Positions 1-8,772 of a stretch of DNA of 64,000 nt are shown here, piece by piece (positions within the stretch are counted from its first letter, which is position 1; the number at the start of each line of letters is the position of its first letter). A program made the position numbers and the translations under genes. Below the pieces are notes generated by a model. It saw nothing but the letters and a program-made list of their open reading frames with translations, made no database searches and was not told the origin of the DNA. The stretch comes from CAZMNY01 sp964567745 (lineage in GTDB: Bacteria > Planctomycetota > Planctomycetia > Pirellulales > Pirellulaceae): NCBI GenBank assembly GCA_964567745.1, contig CAZMNY010000035.1:1-64000 (forward strand). Reading direction: 5' to 3'.

Positions 1-540
1 CGACGTATTCCGACTTGAGCGAACGGAAGAATCGCTCCATGAACGCGCTCATGTTTGGACTGTGAGGCGGTAGGCGGAATGGCTCAACGCCTTCGTCGGC
101 AAGTCGCGTGCGAAACGACTCGCAGAACGATCGGTCGCGGCCCATGATCAACCGTTGCTTGCCATTTAGAAAACCATCGTCGCATGCGGTCAACTCACGC
201 GCGGCTTGCGTCATCCGGGCTTCGATGGAATGTTTTTGTGCAACCGGCGAAGTGCAGTCGACGAGTTTTCAGCTCCATAGCAAAAAGCAAATAAAAAGTC
301 ACAAATCCGCTTTTCGTCCAGACCTCGACGGTCGTGAAGTCGATGGCGGCGAGTAGTGCGGCTCAGTGCGCCTTGAGAAAAACGTGGAACATGACATACT
401 GCGACTGCGGTCGGCTGGATCTATTCCGTTCGACTCGAGTAAGTTGCGGACGGCACGCGCCTCGCTCGGCAAATCCTTCTCGCAAAGCGGTTTGCGTTGC
501 AGTTTTTGCGACAAAAGGCTAGGATCTGCATGCGAGTCGC
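1..540 (-). pseudogene. Decayed IS integrase/transposase (rve core) remnant, cut by window edge
   Basis: Read on the minus strand, the catalytic core of a DDE integrase of the rve type can be followed in pieces. AAIDFTTVEVWTK (about 300-345) carries the first Asp. MELKTRRLHFAGCT (about 235-277) is the next strand. TACDDGFL, LIMGRDRSF and PHSPNMSAFMERFFRSLK (about 10-200) carry the second Asp and the final Glu. The pieces are not in one frame: a TGA at 365-363 stands where the family normally has a Trp codon (KAH*AALLAAID), a frame change lies between about 205 and 240, and another lies near 400-430. The gene is therefore dead as read. The family and the damage are clear; the IS name is not known, and the C-terminal end lies outside the window. 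Confidence 0.8.
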
Positions 541-635
541 TCGGCCTGTCTCGGTAGAATGAGACGTTGGACGGCAACCAGAAAACTCGCAAATTCGTAA
601 CGCCCAAACCGCAACCGGTTCTGGAGAGTTCGACC

Positions 636-1979
636 ATGCTAACCGTATTAGGTTCCAAGCCGTCAAAGAGCGCTTTCTGTGACGGAGTCAATCGGCGCGG
701 ATTCCTGAAAATCGGTGCCTTGGGCGTGGGAGCCTATGGATTGAATTTGGCGGACGTGTTGCGCGCCGAAGCGGATGGCGGAACAAAGCACTCGCATAAG
801 GCGATCATCAATATATTCCTGGGCGGCGGTCCGCCTCATCAAGACATGTGGGAAATCAAGACCAAGGCTCCCAAGGAGATTCGCGGTCCGTTTCAACCCA
901 TCGCCACGAATGTGCCCGGCATTCAAATCGGCGAGTGCTTTCCGAAAATCGCCCAGGTCATGGACAAGTCCGTCGTGCTTCGCGCGGTCGTGGGTTGCGA
1001 AGGCCGACATGATTCGTTTCAGTGCATGACCGGCTGGCGTCATTCCGAGATGCGGGCGCTTGGAGGCCACCCGGCGCTAGGCAGTGTCTTGCACCGGGTC
1101 GAGGGGCCTGTCGATCGCAGTGTTCCGCCGTACGTAGGAATGCCTACCGCGGGCGTGTGGCGAAATCCGGGAACGCCTGGTTTTCTCGGCCCCACTTCTG
1201 CACCGTTTGTGCCCCAAGGACCGGGGCTGGCCGACATGAAACTCAACGGAGTCACATTCGATCGACTGGGCAACCGGAAGCAGTTGCTCTCCAGCTTGGA
1301 TCAGCTTCGCCGCGACGTCGATGCAAGCGGCCAACTATCTGGCGTGGACTCCTACACGCAACAGGCGTTCGATGTCCTTACCTCCAGCAAGCTCATCGAT
1401 GCGCTCGATCTCTCAAAAGAAGATCCCAAGCTTCGCGAGCGGTACGGTGACGGCAAGCCCTATGAATTCCAGTACGATGGCGCCGCAACCAACAATGAGT
1501 TGATTCTAATGGCGCGTCGCTTGGTTGAAGTTGGCGTTCGTTGCGTAACATTGACCTATGGGCGTTGGGATAGCCACGGAGACAATGAGGGCCTAGTGCG
1601 TCACCACGGCACTCGGATCGACCAGGCCGTGGGAGCATTGGTTACTGATCTGGACGAACGGGGAATGTTGGATGACGTCACCGTGCTGGTATGGGGCGAA
1701 TTCGGGCGTACGCCCCGAATCAACAAGAATGCAGGCCGCGATCACTGGACGCAGGTCAGCTGCGCGTACATGGCTGGCGGCGGTATGAAATGCGGCCAGG
1801 CGATCGGCAGCACGAATCGGCTAGGGGAGCATGCGAAGACTCGCCCCGTACACGTGCAGGAGGTCTTCGCTACGGTTTACAAGAACCTGGGCATTGATCC
1901 GGCGTCAACCACTATCAGCGATCCGACAGGCCGCCCGCAGTACCTAACGAAAATGGATCCGATCTCCGAACTCGTCTAA
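636..1979 (+). CDS. DUF1501 family secreted protein
   Basis: A 447-residue member of the DUF1501 (sulfatase-fold-like) family, common in planctomycetes and of unknown reaction. The N-terminus has a Tat-type leader: NRRGFLKIGALGVGAYGLNL, then a likely cleavage near ADVLRAEA. Family landmarks are IFLGGGPPHQDMWEIK, WDSHGDN and VLVWGEFGRTPRINK followed by GRDHW near the C-terminus. I chose ATG 636 over the upstream in-frame start at 567 because GGAG lies at 622-625 and the Tat leader follows at a normal distance. It stands alone, facing away from the dead integrase. Members elsewhere, including the one at 32505 here, usually follow a DUF1549/DUF1553 gene; this copy does not. Confidence 0.93.
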   Translation: MLTVLGSKPSKSAFCDGVNRRGFLKIGALGVGAYGLNLADVLRAEADGGTKHSHKAIINIFLGGGPPHQDMWEIKTKAPKEIRGPFQPIATNVPGIQIGECFPKIAQVMDKSVVLRAVVGCEGRHDSFQCMTGWRHSEMRALGGHPALGSVLHRVEGPVDRSVPPYVGMPTAGVWRNPGTPGFLGPTSAPFVPQGPGLADMKLNGVTFDRLGNRKQLLSSLDQLRRDVDASGQLSGVDSYTQQAFDVLTSSKLIDALDLSKEDPKLRERYGDGKPYEFQYDGAATNNELILMARRLVEVGVRCVTLTYGRWDSHGDNEGLVRHHGTRIDQAVGALVTDLDERGMLDDVTVLVWGEFGRTPRINKNAGRDHWTQVSCAYMAGGGMKCGQAIGSTNRLGEHAKTRPVHVQEVFATVYKNLGIDPASTTISDPTGRPQYLTKMDPISELV

Positions 1980-2588
1980 CACTTGCGTTTCCGGGTCGTC
2001 ATGATTCGCCTCAAAACATCGGTCGCGGTAGGAACGCCGGTTACCCGGCAGCCCCGCGCAGATCCCAGCGAGCGGAACTACCGCACTGGGCTCCTACCTC
2101 AGGTAGTGACGCGCAGACACTTCGCCTGCCGTATCCGTTCCAACGCACTTTGCAAGTGTGTGGGTGCGACGTAGGCACGATCTCTTGGCAGTCTCCGCGA
2201 TTTCTCGCTTCGTGCCCGTTTAGAGTTGTCCATATCACGAACCTTTCCGGCACTGTGTCCGGTACTTTTTTTGGCGGAACGAATTCCCGTAGGGTCAAAA
2301 AACTGAAACGACTCTTTCGCTTTTTGAGAACTTGGTTTTGCCGGCTTCAAACGGCGCTCATTTGGGCTGAGAATTCGGGTCACGAGAATTCGGTGTCTGC
2401 GATTGCCATGATTTCCGCGGGCGGCGCGCACGTCGACCGCCGGGAGGTTTCCGCTCGGAGGTCGTTTGTGAGTGCTCAGATTGTCTTTGACTTGGATGCC
2501 CCCCCCTTAGACTACCGTCCTTGACGATAAAGGTGCGACTCTAGAGCAGTCAACAGCTAAGTGTAGCGGTAGTAGAGCGAGGTTCAAC
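1980..2588. other. Intergenic stretch without a recognised gene
   Basis: About 600 bases between the DUF1501 gene and the zinc-ribbon membrane protein. The open frames are short, have no recognisable domain and shift frame often. I see no tRNA, repeat or convincing terminator in it. Confidence 0.6.
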
Positions 2589-3449
2589 ATGTCGATTCCA
2601 GTCCGTTGTCAATGCGGTGCTGCATTCAGTGCTCGACCAGAACTCGCGGGCAAGCAGATGAATTGCCCCCAGTGTAAAGGGCAGTTCACCGTGCCCGCTG
2701 GCGAGCCGATTCGCGTGGCATGTCAATGCGGCCAAGCCTTCAAGGCCAAGCCTCAGCTAGCGGGTAAGCAAGTCCGCTGCCCTTCGTGTAAGCAAGCCAT
2801 CGCGATCCCCGCACCAACCAGCGCAGCGAACTCCAACGCCGCCCAGACACCCGCACCTACGAATCCGCTGGCGTCCAAGGACGATCCGCTCGGGATTGGA
2901 AACGATCCGCTGGGCCTAGGCAGTGATCCATTGGGTGCGCCAACGCAGAATGCGCTCGGATCTCAAGGCGTCAGTCCTTTGGCCCACGTGCCGTCTCAAG
3001 CCGCAAGCAAGCCGCGACAAACACGCGCCAAAGCGAAGATGAAATTCGAGACCGACGTGCTCACGTCGGTGACCGCGATCCTTTGCATCATACATGGGGT
3101 GGGGCGTGTGGGGCTGTTCTCCTCCCTGGCGTTGATCGCGCCTCAGTTTCTCATGTCTATTGGTGGGATCCTCGCGGCGGCGTCATCACTGGTGAGCGTA
3201 GGTTTCCTGGTGGCCGGAGTTGGCCTCTTGACCAAGCAACCATGGGGCATGCAGGTCGGGAAAATTGTCGCCTTTCTCTACTTCGCCCTCCTTCTTCTCT
3301 CGCTGCTCTATTCCATCGGCACCTTGATCAACATGGACAATCCCAGCGTTCTCGGCGGTAAGTTCATCGTAAGCATGTTCACGTCGATCATCGCCCAGTC
3401 GATTGTGCCAGGACTACTGGTGTACGTCACGACTCGTGAGGATGACTGA
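2589..3449 (+). CDS. Double zinc-ribbon membrane protein, function unknown
   Basis: 286 residues. The N-terminus has two tandem zinc-ribbon-like modules of the form CxCG-x(~18)-CPxC: CQCGAAFSARPELAGKQ then CPQC (about residues 8-32), and CQCGQAFKAKPQLAGKQ then CPSC (about 46-70). A Pro/Ala linker follows, containing DPLG repeats (GNDPLGLGSDPLGAP). The C-terminal half has about four hydrophobic segments, starting near VLTSVTAILCIIHGVG. This is a common planctomycete architecture in which the ribbon lies in the cytoplasm ahead of an integral membrane domain; the role is unknown. The same ribbon type starts the broken gene ending at 17699. ATG 2589 is used; the preceding AGCGAGGTTCAAC offers a weak ribosome site. 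Confidence 0.85.
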   Translation: MSIPVRCQCGAAFSARPELAGKQMNCPQCKGQFTVPAGEPIRVACQCGQAFKAKPQLAGKQVRCPSCKQAIAIPAPTSAANSNAAQTPAPTNPLASKDDPLGIGNDPLGLGSDPLGAPTQNALGSQGVSPLAHVPSQAASKPRQTRAKAKMKFETDVLTSVTAILCIIHGVGRVGLFSSLALIAPQFLMSIGGILAAASSLVSVGFLVAGVGLLTKQPWGMQVGKIVAFLYFALLLLSLLYSIGTLINMDNPSVLGGKFIVSMFTSIIAQSIVPGLLVYVTTREDD

Positions 3450-3915
3450 GCGACTCTGGCGCGGCGTTCGCTTGCCCCTTTGCGCAGGGCTCAATGTTGT
3501 TATTTCAAATGGGAACAACCAGCCCCATAGGGTTGGCCTGATTGCTCGGAACATTGACGGAGACCCTAGCCGAGCGTGGTGCCGCAGGAATATTCAGCTG
3601 GCGCCTCGCCATTGCCTTCGCCGCCCTCGGACTCATGTCCTGATCCTGCGCAAGGTCGTCGAAATTGATAAAACGTCCGAGCGTGTATTACTCTGGGCAG
3701 GACTAACCTTGGCAGACATCTTTATTGACGGGAACTCTGGGCGAAATGGCATGTCAAGATGATCAGCTGCGAGAGTTCCTGTAGACCGATCGTGGCGCAG
3801 GTTGACGGGGCAACGCGATACTCTATATTCCGAATTCCTCTCGACCGTCCGGATTTGGGCACAAGAGACCTTTGACGGAACAAGCGACATTCTGCGAGTA
3901 CTAATGGAGAATCAC
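3450..3915. other. Intergenic stretch, nothing recognised
   Basis: About 460 bases between the membrane protein and the PurC-like gene. No domain-bearing frame and no repeat was seen. The frame of the next gene stays open upstream to 3802 (TTG), so part of this stretch could be coding if that start is used. Confidence 0.5.
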
Positions 3916-4971
3916 ATGCTAACGGATAGGGAAATAAAGGAACTTGTAAGTGATTACGGCGGCCGCGTGAATGAAGGCAGGCCTATCAAGCAAATCATCG
4001 CCGACAATGATCTTCCCAAACTTGCCGGCACCACTGTTCTGGACGGGAAAGTCTCTGATTCGGTGTTTGGTGATGATCTAAAAACGAAGGACGGAGTTCC
4101 CATTCGCTTGATGTTTCGCGGAAACCGGATTTCTACGCACGATGTCAACCGTGGGGCTATTCCCTTCAAGGATCAAGTTTTAGCCCAGAATCACGCCCAC
4201 ATGCTCAACCTTGTCAAAGACACTTTGGGTTCATCGCAATTCAAGGTCGAAGGGTTGCTTCCGTCCTCAACGGTTATTCCCGCAGAGAACCTAAATCTGT
4301 TGATGGTTGAAAATGTACTGCGCATGTACATGGCCGAGAGCTCGACCTCTACGTCTTTGTTTCAACACTGGCTAAAAGCAAAAGAGGAGAACGTAAGCAC
4401 CCTTGAATACGCTGGCCATACGATAGATGTCGCTTTACTGACCCCTAATGGCAAGCTCCCCTATCTAATGGATACTCCGTCGACCAAGGAGAAGGTTGAC
4501 CGAACCATCGATCCGTCCTATTTGATCGAGAATGGTGTTTGCACGTCGTCCCAATACCAGCATCTTCGCAATGCATCGATCATGGCGTTCGGCATTGTGT
4601 CCCGTTATCTGAATGAAAGGGGCATGGTGCTGGTCGACACCAAGACGGAACATGGCGTTAATGCCAGCAACCAAATCGTTGCCGCTGACGAACTTTACAC
4701 AATGGATTCATCTCGCTTTTGGAAACTGAGTGACGATGGCTCTGTGATGGAAAGAGATGGCAAACCAGTTTCCTTCTCGAAAGAGTTTGCTCGAGGCATG
4801 GTTAAGGGAAAAGACATGCAATTCTCAGCAGAGCAAAGTAGTGAAATTGCGGTTCGCTACATATCTGGTTTGCAAAATCTGACAGGCAAAGCCTTTGAAC
4901 CAGATTTGCGACCGCGCGATCAGCGGATCATCGAGTCGACCAATTTGATTTTGGATGCATTGACCTCGTAG
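3916..4971 (+). CDS. Divergent SAICAR synthetase (PurC)-like protein
   Basis: 351 residues. The family is phosphoribosylaminoimidazole-succinocarboxamide synthase, which joins aspartate to CAIR in purine synthesis. Matching blocks in order are GKVSDSVFG (usual GKVRDIYD), GNRISTHDVNRGAIPFKDQV (usual DRISAFDV...IPGKGxVLT), a TPSTKEK block, and VDTKTEHGVN followed by DELYTMDSSRFW (usual ADTKFEFG...DEVLTPDSSRFW). The fold assignment is good, but several conserved residues differ: D to N before RIS, and VENVLRMYMAESSTS where ARG-x-TGSAW-like sequence is usual. ATG 3916 is preceded by GGAG at 3906-3909; ATG 3904 and TTG 3802 are in frame upstream. By eye it is more AT-rich than its neighbours, which would fit transfer. 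It may not be the housekeeping PurC, so no symbol is given. Confidence 0.75.
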   Translation: MLTDREIKELVSDYGGRVNEGRPIKQIIADNDLPKLAGTTVLDGKVSDSVFGDDLKTKDGVPIRLMFRGNRISTHDVNRGAIPFKDQVLAQNHAHMLNLVKDTLGSSQFKVEGLLPSSTVIPAENLNLLMVENVLRMYMAESSTSTSLFQHWLKAKEENVSTLEYAGHTIDVALLTPNGKLPYLMDTPSTKEKVDRTIDPSYLIENGVCTSSQYQHLRNASIMAFGIVSRYLNERGMVLVDTKTEHGVNASNQIVAADELYTMDSSRFWKLSDDGSVMERDGKPVSFSKEFARGMVKGKDMQFSAEQSSEIAVRYISGLQNLTGKAFEPDLRPRDQRIIESTNLILDALTS

Positions 4972-5048
4972 TGTGAAAACTGGATCGGCGCATTTGCTCA
5001 TTGAAACTTGGTGTAGGTGTCGCTTGAGGGCCAGAACTGAGCCGACGT

Positions 5049-5573
5049 TTGGAAGCAGGCCACTGGCATCTAAAAGAGGCAGCAGAAAATTGCGGTTCGG
5101 TTTGCGTTGGCGACCGCGGCTATTGGGGGCTGTCGTTAGTTCTTCCGGAGCTCTATCTAGAGGATCAGACTTTCCAGCCTGGCATCGTTTGCTTTCTGTC
5201 TGGATGGGTTGGACTGGATATCAAACTCATTGCCTGGTTGGCGAATCCAACACTGGCATTAGGCGTCTGCTTTTTGGCTTGCCGGAAACCGCGTTCGACA
5301 TTGATGACCTGCTCTATTTCGATAGCATGCGCCATGGCAACGTTCTTGGTTGACGATATTTTGAGGAATGCTGATGGGTGCCGAATTGACGTGGTTGGTT
5401 ACGGACTCGGTTTCTATTTATGGCTCGTTAGCTGCTTGTTGCCGGCTGTCGGCGCCGTCGTCGTACTGCTGTACGAGGTTGAGAACCAGTCCGAATTCGA
5501 TGGTCGCCGACAAACGGGATTTGACTTCGCGTGCATCACGACAATTCAATGTGATCGACTGGAATACAGCTGA
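5049..5573 (+). CDS. Small multi-pass membrane protein, unknown
   Basis: Up to 174 residues. Four hydrophobic segments are visible: around GLSLVLPELYL, FQPGIVCFLSGWVGLD, NPTLALGVCFLA with SISIACAMATFLV, and GYGLGFYLWLVSCLLPAVGAVVVLLY. The alternation of hydrophobic stretches and short polar loops reads like a real inner-membrane protein and not a shadow. No family is recognised. The start is uncertain: TTG 5049 is the longest option, and no clear ribosome site helps. It lies 77 bases after the PurC-like gene on the same strand. Confidence 0.55.
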   Translation: MEAGHWHLKEAAENCGSVCVGDRGYWGLSLVLPELYLEDQTFQPGIVCFLSGWVGLDIKLIAWLANPTLALGVCFLACRKPRSTLMTCSISIACAMATFLVDDILRNADGCRIDVVGYGLGFYLWLVSCLLPAVGAVVVLLYEVENQSEFDGRRQTGFDFACITTIQCDRLEYS

Positions 5574-5772
5574 GGCAGGGCGCGGGCAGTCAAGAGATCG
5601 CCCACCGCGCCTAGTGAATTCGCCATCGGTGCCGGGAGATGAGTAGAATTTTTGCGTTGGGGGCGTCGAAATTGCGCCAAACAACTTTGACGGCTTCGGC
5701 TGAACAGATCGCATTTTGGCGGGGCACTTATCCGATGAAAATCGTCATCAGAAACTTCGGTGCGAGCTCCGC

Positions 5773-6346
5773 ATGAAGCTCACACCAACACGCGAGGCCG
5801 CTGAATCGGCCCTCAGAAATGCGTTCGAACTGTTGCGGGGAATCGTCGACAGTCCCCGAAAGAAGAAACGAATAGGCACCTATCCGAGAAATTGCAGTTG
5901 GTTGAGACCTACTGCCCGTTGATCAACGAATGGCGATGGCTACTTAGGGACGACGATGCAATTGACATCTCGCTCGCCACTGAAATCCTCCATTATTATT
6001 CGACATTTTCCATCCAGCATTCCTTGCTGGATCGAGCTCGCGACGTGCTCGAGCAACTGTGCGAGCAATACCCTTTCGCATATGAGGCCACGCCGATTCC
6101 TTCTGGTCTTGACGAATGGATTGGTCTCGGCTCGCCAGGTTATGGACCGTATTACCTGCGATCCTCGCCCGAAATTGCTTGTTCTTTTTTGATACCGGTG
6201 GTGATGGATTGCACTATACATTCTTGGCAACGAACCGGCGCATCGATGAAAAATCGCCCATAGTGCAGATCGAACCCGTGTGTGCAGAACCTCAGGGGAG
6301 AGCGCGAAGAGGCGTGTACAAAACAGATTCGTTTAACCCCGTTTAA
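5773..6346 (+). pseudogene. Gene with two frame breaks, unknown product
   Basis: Three frames join smoothly into one protein. It starts MKLTPTREAAESALRNAFEL at ATG 5773 and runs to about 5855 (GIVDSP). After a shift at CCCC it continues EETNRHLSEKLQLVETY, NEWRWLLRDDD and ATPIPSGLDEWIGLGSPGYG. After a second shift at the T6 run near 6184 it continues FFFDTGGDGLHYTFLATNR and ends RRIDEKSPIVQIEPV and beyond. The final part (GGDG-hydrophobics, then a spVV-like strand) resembles SMI1/KNR4 (SUKH) domains, but this is tentative. Both breaks sit at homopolymers, so this may be an intact gene with sequencing errors. The last frame ends at a TAA inside a dispersed repeat (6327-6366). Confidence 0.55.
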
Positions 6347-6366
6347 CCCGCCGCCGCAGGCAAGGC
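6327..6366 (-). repeat. Dispersed repeat, copy 1 (GCCTGCGGCGGCGGGTTAAA family)
   Basis: Read on the minus strand it gives GCCTTGCCTGCGGCGG, then CGGGTTAAACGGGG and TTAAACGAAT. Similar sequence recurs at 12588-12620, 34772-34802 and 46431-46469, always outside recognised genes. The GTTTAACCC part is doubled in this copy. Confidence 0.6.
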
Positions 6367-6515
6367 CGCCAAAACGAGCAGGCTCTCTAGCAACGAGCAC
6401 GGAGCAAGGAAGGCCTAGAAGACAAAACGTACTTCCGCGAAACGGTCCGCCACGCAGACACCCGCGGCAACCGCTTCATCGCAGGAAGGTATCGGAGCGC
6501 GAGAACACCACGTGC

Positions 6516-7064
6516 CTAAATCTTGCCATCCAGTCCCATCTGGAAATACTTGTGCGTAATGTTGTCCTGGTTTTCTAGCAGCCAGTCAATTGACGGCTCG
6601 CAGTGCATGGCTTTATGGATCGCTTGCGCCATGGCTTTACGGTGAATGTCGAACAGAGCTTGATGGTCGAGGTTGTCGTCGGTCGCCACGCCTGGGTTGA
6701 GCCACACGCTGCAGATAATTCCCAGGTCGTTCGCCTTTTCCTTGGGCAAGTCGCCAGCTCGAACTGCGTCCAGAACGCCGTTGGCGATAGCGGCTTGGAC
6801 GGTTCCCATGAGAATGTTCGTGTAACGGCTATTCTTGACCGTCACTTTACTGACACAAAGCGTGACTGGCCGAACCTGGATGTCGGTGTTGAGAATGGCG
6901 AACACTTTCGAGTGCCCCATCGATTGATCGCCGGTTAGCGTGGCGAGCGCCGTGCCCACCGGGCCGTCGAGTTCGCCAATGACGACCTCCGGTTCGGCAG
7001 CAGTGAAAGGCGGGCCACCCGCAACCAAAGATTCGCCAGTACGTAGGACGATGCGTTCAGACAT
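6516..7064 (-). CDS. Formaldehyde-activating enzyme (Fae) family protein lacking the usual His
   Basis: 182 residues, close to the family length of about 170. Fae condenses formaldehyde with tetrahydromethanopterin in the cytoplasm, and planctomycetes carry this C1 pathway. Family blocks are GELDGPVGTALA (usual GxxDGPVGxAFA), NQSxGH as DQSMGHSKVFAIL, KVTVKN, GTVQAAIANGVLDAV, and NPGVATDDN with HRKAMAQAIHKAM. The conserved histidine of the AHIDLxIG motif is replaced: here the sequence is TAAEPEVVIG. In the well-studied enzyme that His is catalytic, so this copy may be one of the Fae-like paralogues with another role. It is monocistronic. AGGA lies about 13 bases before ATG 7064. No other C1 gene lies in the window. 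Confidence 0.85.
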   Translation of the reverse strand: MSERIVLRTGESLVAGGPPFTAAEPEVVIGELDGPVGTALATLTGDQSMGHSKVFAILNTDIQVRPVTLCVSKVTVKNSRYTNILMGTVQAAIANGVLDAVRAGDLPKEKANDLGIICSVWLNPGVATDDNLDHQALFDIHRKAMAQAIHKAMHCEPSIDWLLENQDNITHKYFQMGLDGKI

Positions 7065-7286
7065 GGCAGTTTCGTTTCCTATAGAATCTCATAGAGCAAT
7101 GTTGGCTTTTGAGCCGTCGAAGCGAGAGTCGTATCTTCTATCCTTCGTGAGCTCGACGCAAGGAGGCTTGCAGACGAGGTCGCCCCGTGGCGTGGTTTGT
7201 AAGGCCGGATACATTCGAAGCTCGCGGTGATCTGCTATTATTCGAATTGTGTTGGTGCCGGCGGCATCCATCTAGGAGCACTGAAC

Positions 7287-8666
7287 ATGAAGTGTAAGTT
7301 GTTATTGTCTTTACAGCAGAGCTTCATCATCGCTTGCCTTGCATGCGTGGCGGGTTGGAGTTCAGCGGACGAACAACACGAGACGAAGCCGACGCCCGAC
7401 AAAGAGAAAAATGAGGTCAAGGAGTTTGCGCAGATTTACGATGACCGATTTGCCAAGCAAAAGCCGCTTGTTGGTGACATGCTGCCCGAATTGATCGCTT
7501 GGGACGCCGCCGGCGAACGATTTGACATCAAGCAATCTCATGGCGCCTACCGAGTCATTGTGTTTGGCTGCTTGACGTGACCTCCTTTCCTCCGAAACGT
7601 CCCCGGTCTGGAGACGGTCCACCGCGATTACTCGAAAAAAGGCGTCAAGTTCTACTACGTTTACAAGACCGTTCAGCATCCTTTGATTAACAATTTTGTC
7701 GCGCCTTACACGCTGACGGAGCGCCTGATGCACGTGGCCGAGGCAAAGCGCCGTACGGGCTCGGCAATCTCGTGGATCTGCGACACAATGGACAATTCGA
7801 TCAAGCACGCTCTGGGCAGCCCGCCGAACGGCGAATTCGTCATCGACCCGAAAGGGAAGATCGTGCGAAAGCGATTTTGGAGCAATCCTCGCACCCTGCG
7901 AAATGACCTGCAGGAATTAGTCGGCCCGGTTGACAATCCGACAAAGATCTCGGATCTGGCGGTGGAATTTAAGGCGGAGCCGCGCCCGATCGCCAGTGGC
8001 GTTGTTCCTCGCCCCAAGCTGCCGAGGCTGTCTCCGATCCAGTTGAAGCCGCTTACCGACGGCAAGCCCTCGACATTCTTTGTCAAACTTCGCGCGGAGG
8101 CCGAGCCGGCGTTGCTGGGGAAGAAAGCGGAGGGAAAACTGTATCTCGGGTTTCACCTCGACCCACTCTACAAAGTTCACTGGAACAATCGCGCCGGTCG
8201 CGTAGAGGTCGAGATCAAAGCGCCGTCTGGCATGGAGCTTGCGCAGCGTGAACTGCAAGGCCCTGAGGTTGAGGCCGACGCCGACGTGGACCCGCGCGAA
8301 TTCCTCATTGATGTCAAAGCGATAGGGAAAGACAAGTCGTTTGAGGTGACAGTCAGGTACATGGCTTGTGACGATGCCAAGACGTTTTGTCTGCCGGTCA
8401 CCCAGCGATATCAGGCCATTCTGAAACGAGATCGTGACGGAGGCTCAAGGCCGGGCACGTTCATGCCGGCCATGTTTGCCAACACAGCGCAACTCGACAA
8501 GAATAAGGACGGAAAGATCACTGCGGACGAGTTGCCGAAAGGACGCGTCACTCTCTATCTCGGCCACATGGACCTGAACGACGACGGCCACATTGATCAA
8601 CGCGAGTTGCGTGTCTTCAATAAGATGTTTAACAACGGCCGAGGTTTCGAGAAGCCGCCGCGGTGA
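7287..8666 (+). CDS. Deiodinase-like selenoprotein candidate with DsbD-like and EF-hand parts
   Basis: A 459-residue protein if TGA 7578-7580 is read as selenocysteine (residue 98). The frame is open and homologous on both sides. Residues 1-27 form a signal peptide (MKCKLLLSLQQSF...). A thioredoxin-like domain contains VIVFGCLT-Sec-PPFLRNVP, KTVQHP, and CDTMDNSIKHALGSPP then EFVIDPKGKIV. This matches iodothyronine-deiodinase-like proteins, which have CTUPPF, an HP motif and a DTMxN block. A later beta-rich domain with Cys361 and Cys368 resembles the DsbD N-terminal type. Two EF-hand loops start at Asp404 and Asp429. AGGAG at 7273-7277 supports ATG 7287. The stem-loop at 7598-7616 fits a bacterial SECIS. 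The alternative is a Cys/Sec codon lost to a stop. A periplasmic redox role is inferred; the substrate is unknown. Confidence 0.82.
7598..7616 (+). promoter_or_regulatory. Candidate bacterial SECIS hairpin
   Basis: CGTCCCC (7598-7604) pairs with GGAGACG (7610-7616) in six of seven positions (one C-A mismatch) around a five-base loop GGTCT. The loop opens with G, as bSECIS loops do, and begins 25 bases after the in-frame TGA, within the range SelB-dependent elements use. It lies inside the reading frame, as expected in bacteria. Confidence 0.7.
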
Positions 8667-8712
8667 GCCGCCCTGACCTTAAGCTCTCGACGGTTTCTAA
8701 CGACGGGCGGCT
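8666..8712 (+). terminator. Weak hairpin after the selenoprotein gene
   Basis: AGCCGCCC (8666-8673) can pair with GGGCGGCT (8705-8712), but the loop is 31 bases and there is no T-run. It may act as an mRNA end or be chance. Confidence 0.25.
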
Positions 8713-8772
8713 TCAAGTAGTTAAAATGCAATCATAGACCGATTGAACCATGAACACGATTGAGAGAACACC

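Noticed and set aside
7683..8666. Separate gene starting at TTG 7683
   Set aside because: It lacks a ribosome site and begins in the middle of the thioredoxin-like domain; the upstream frame continues it through the TGA at 7578.
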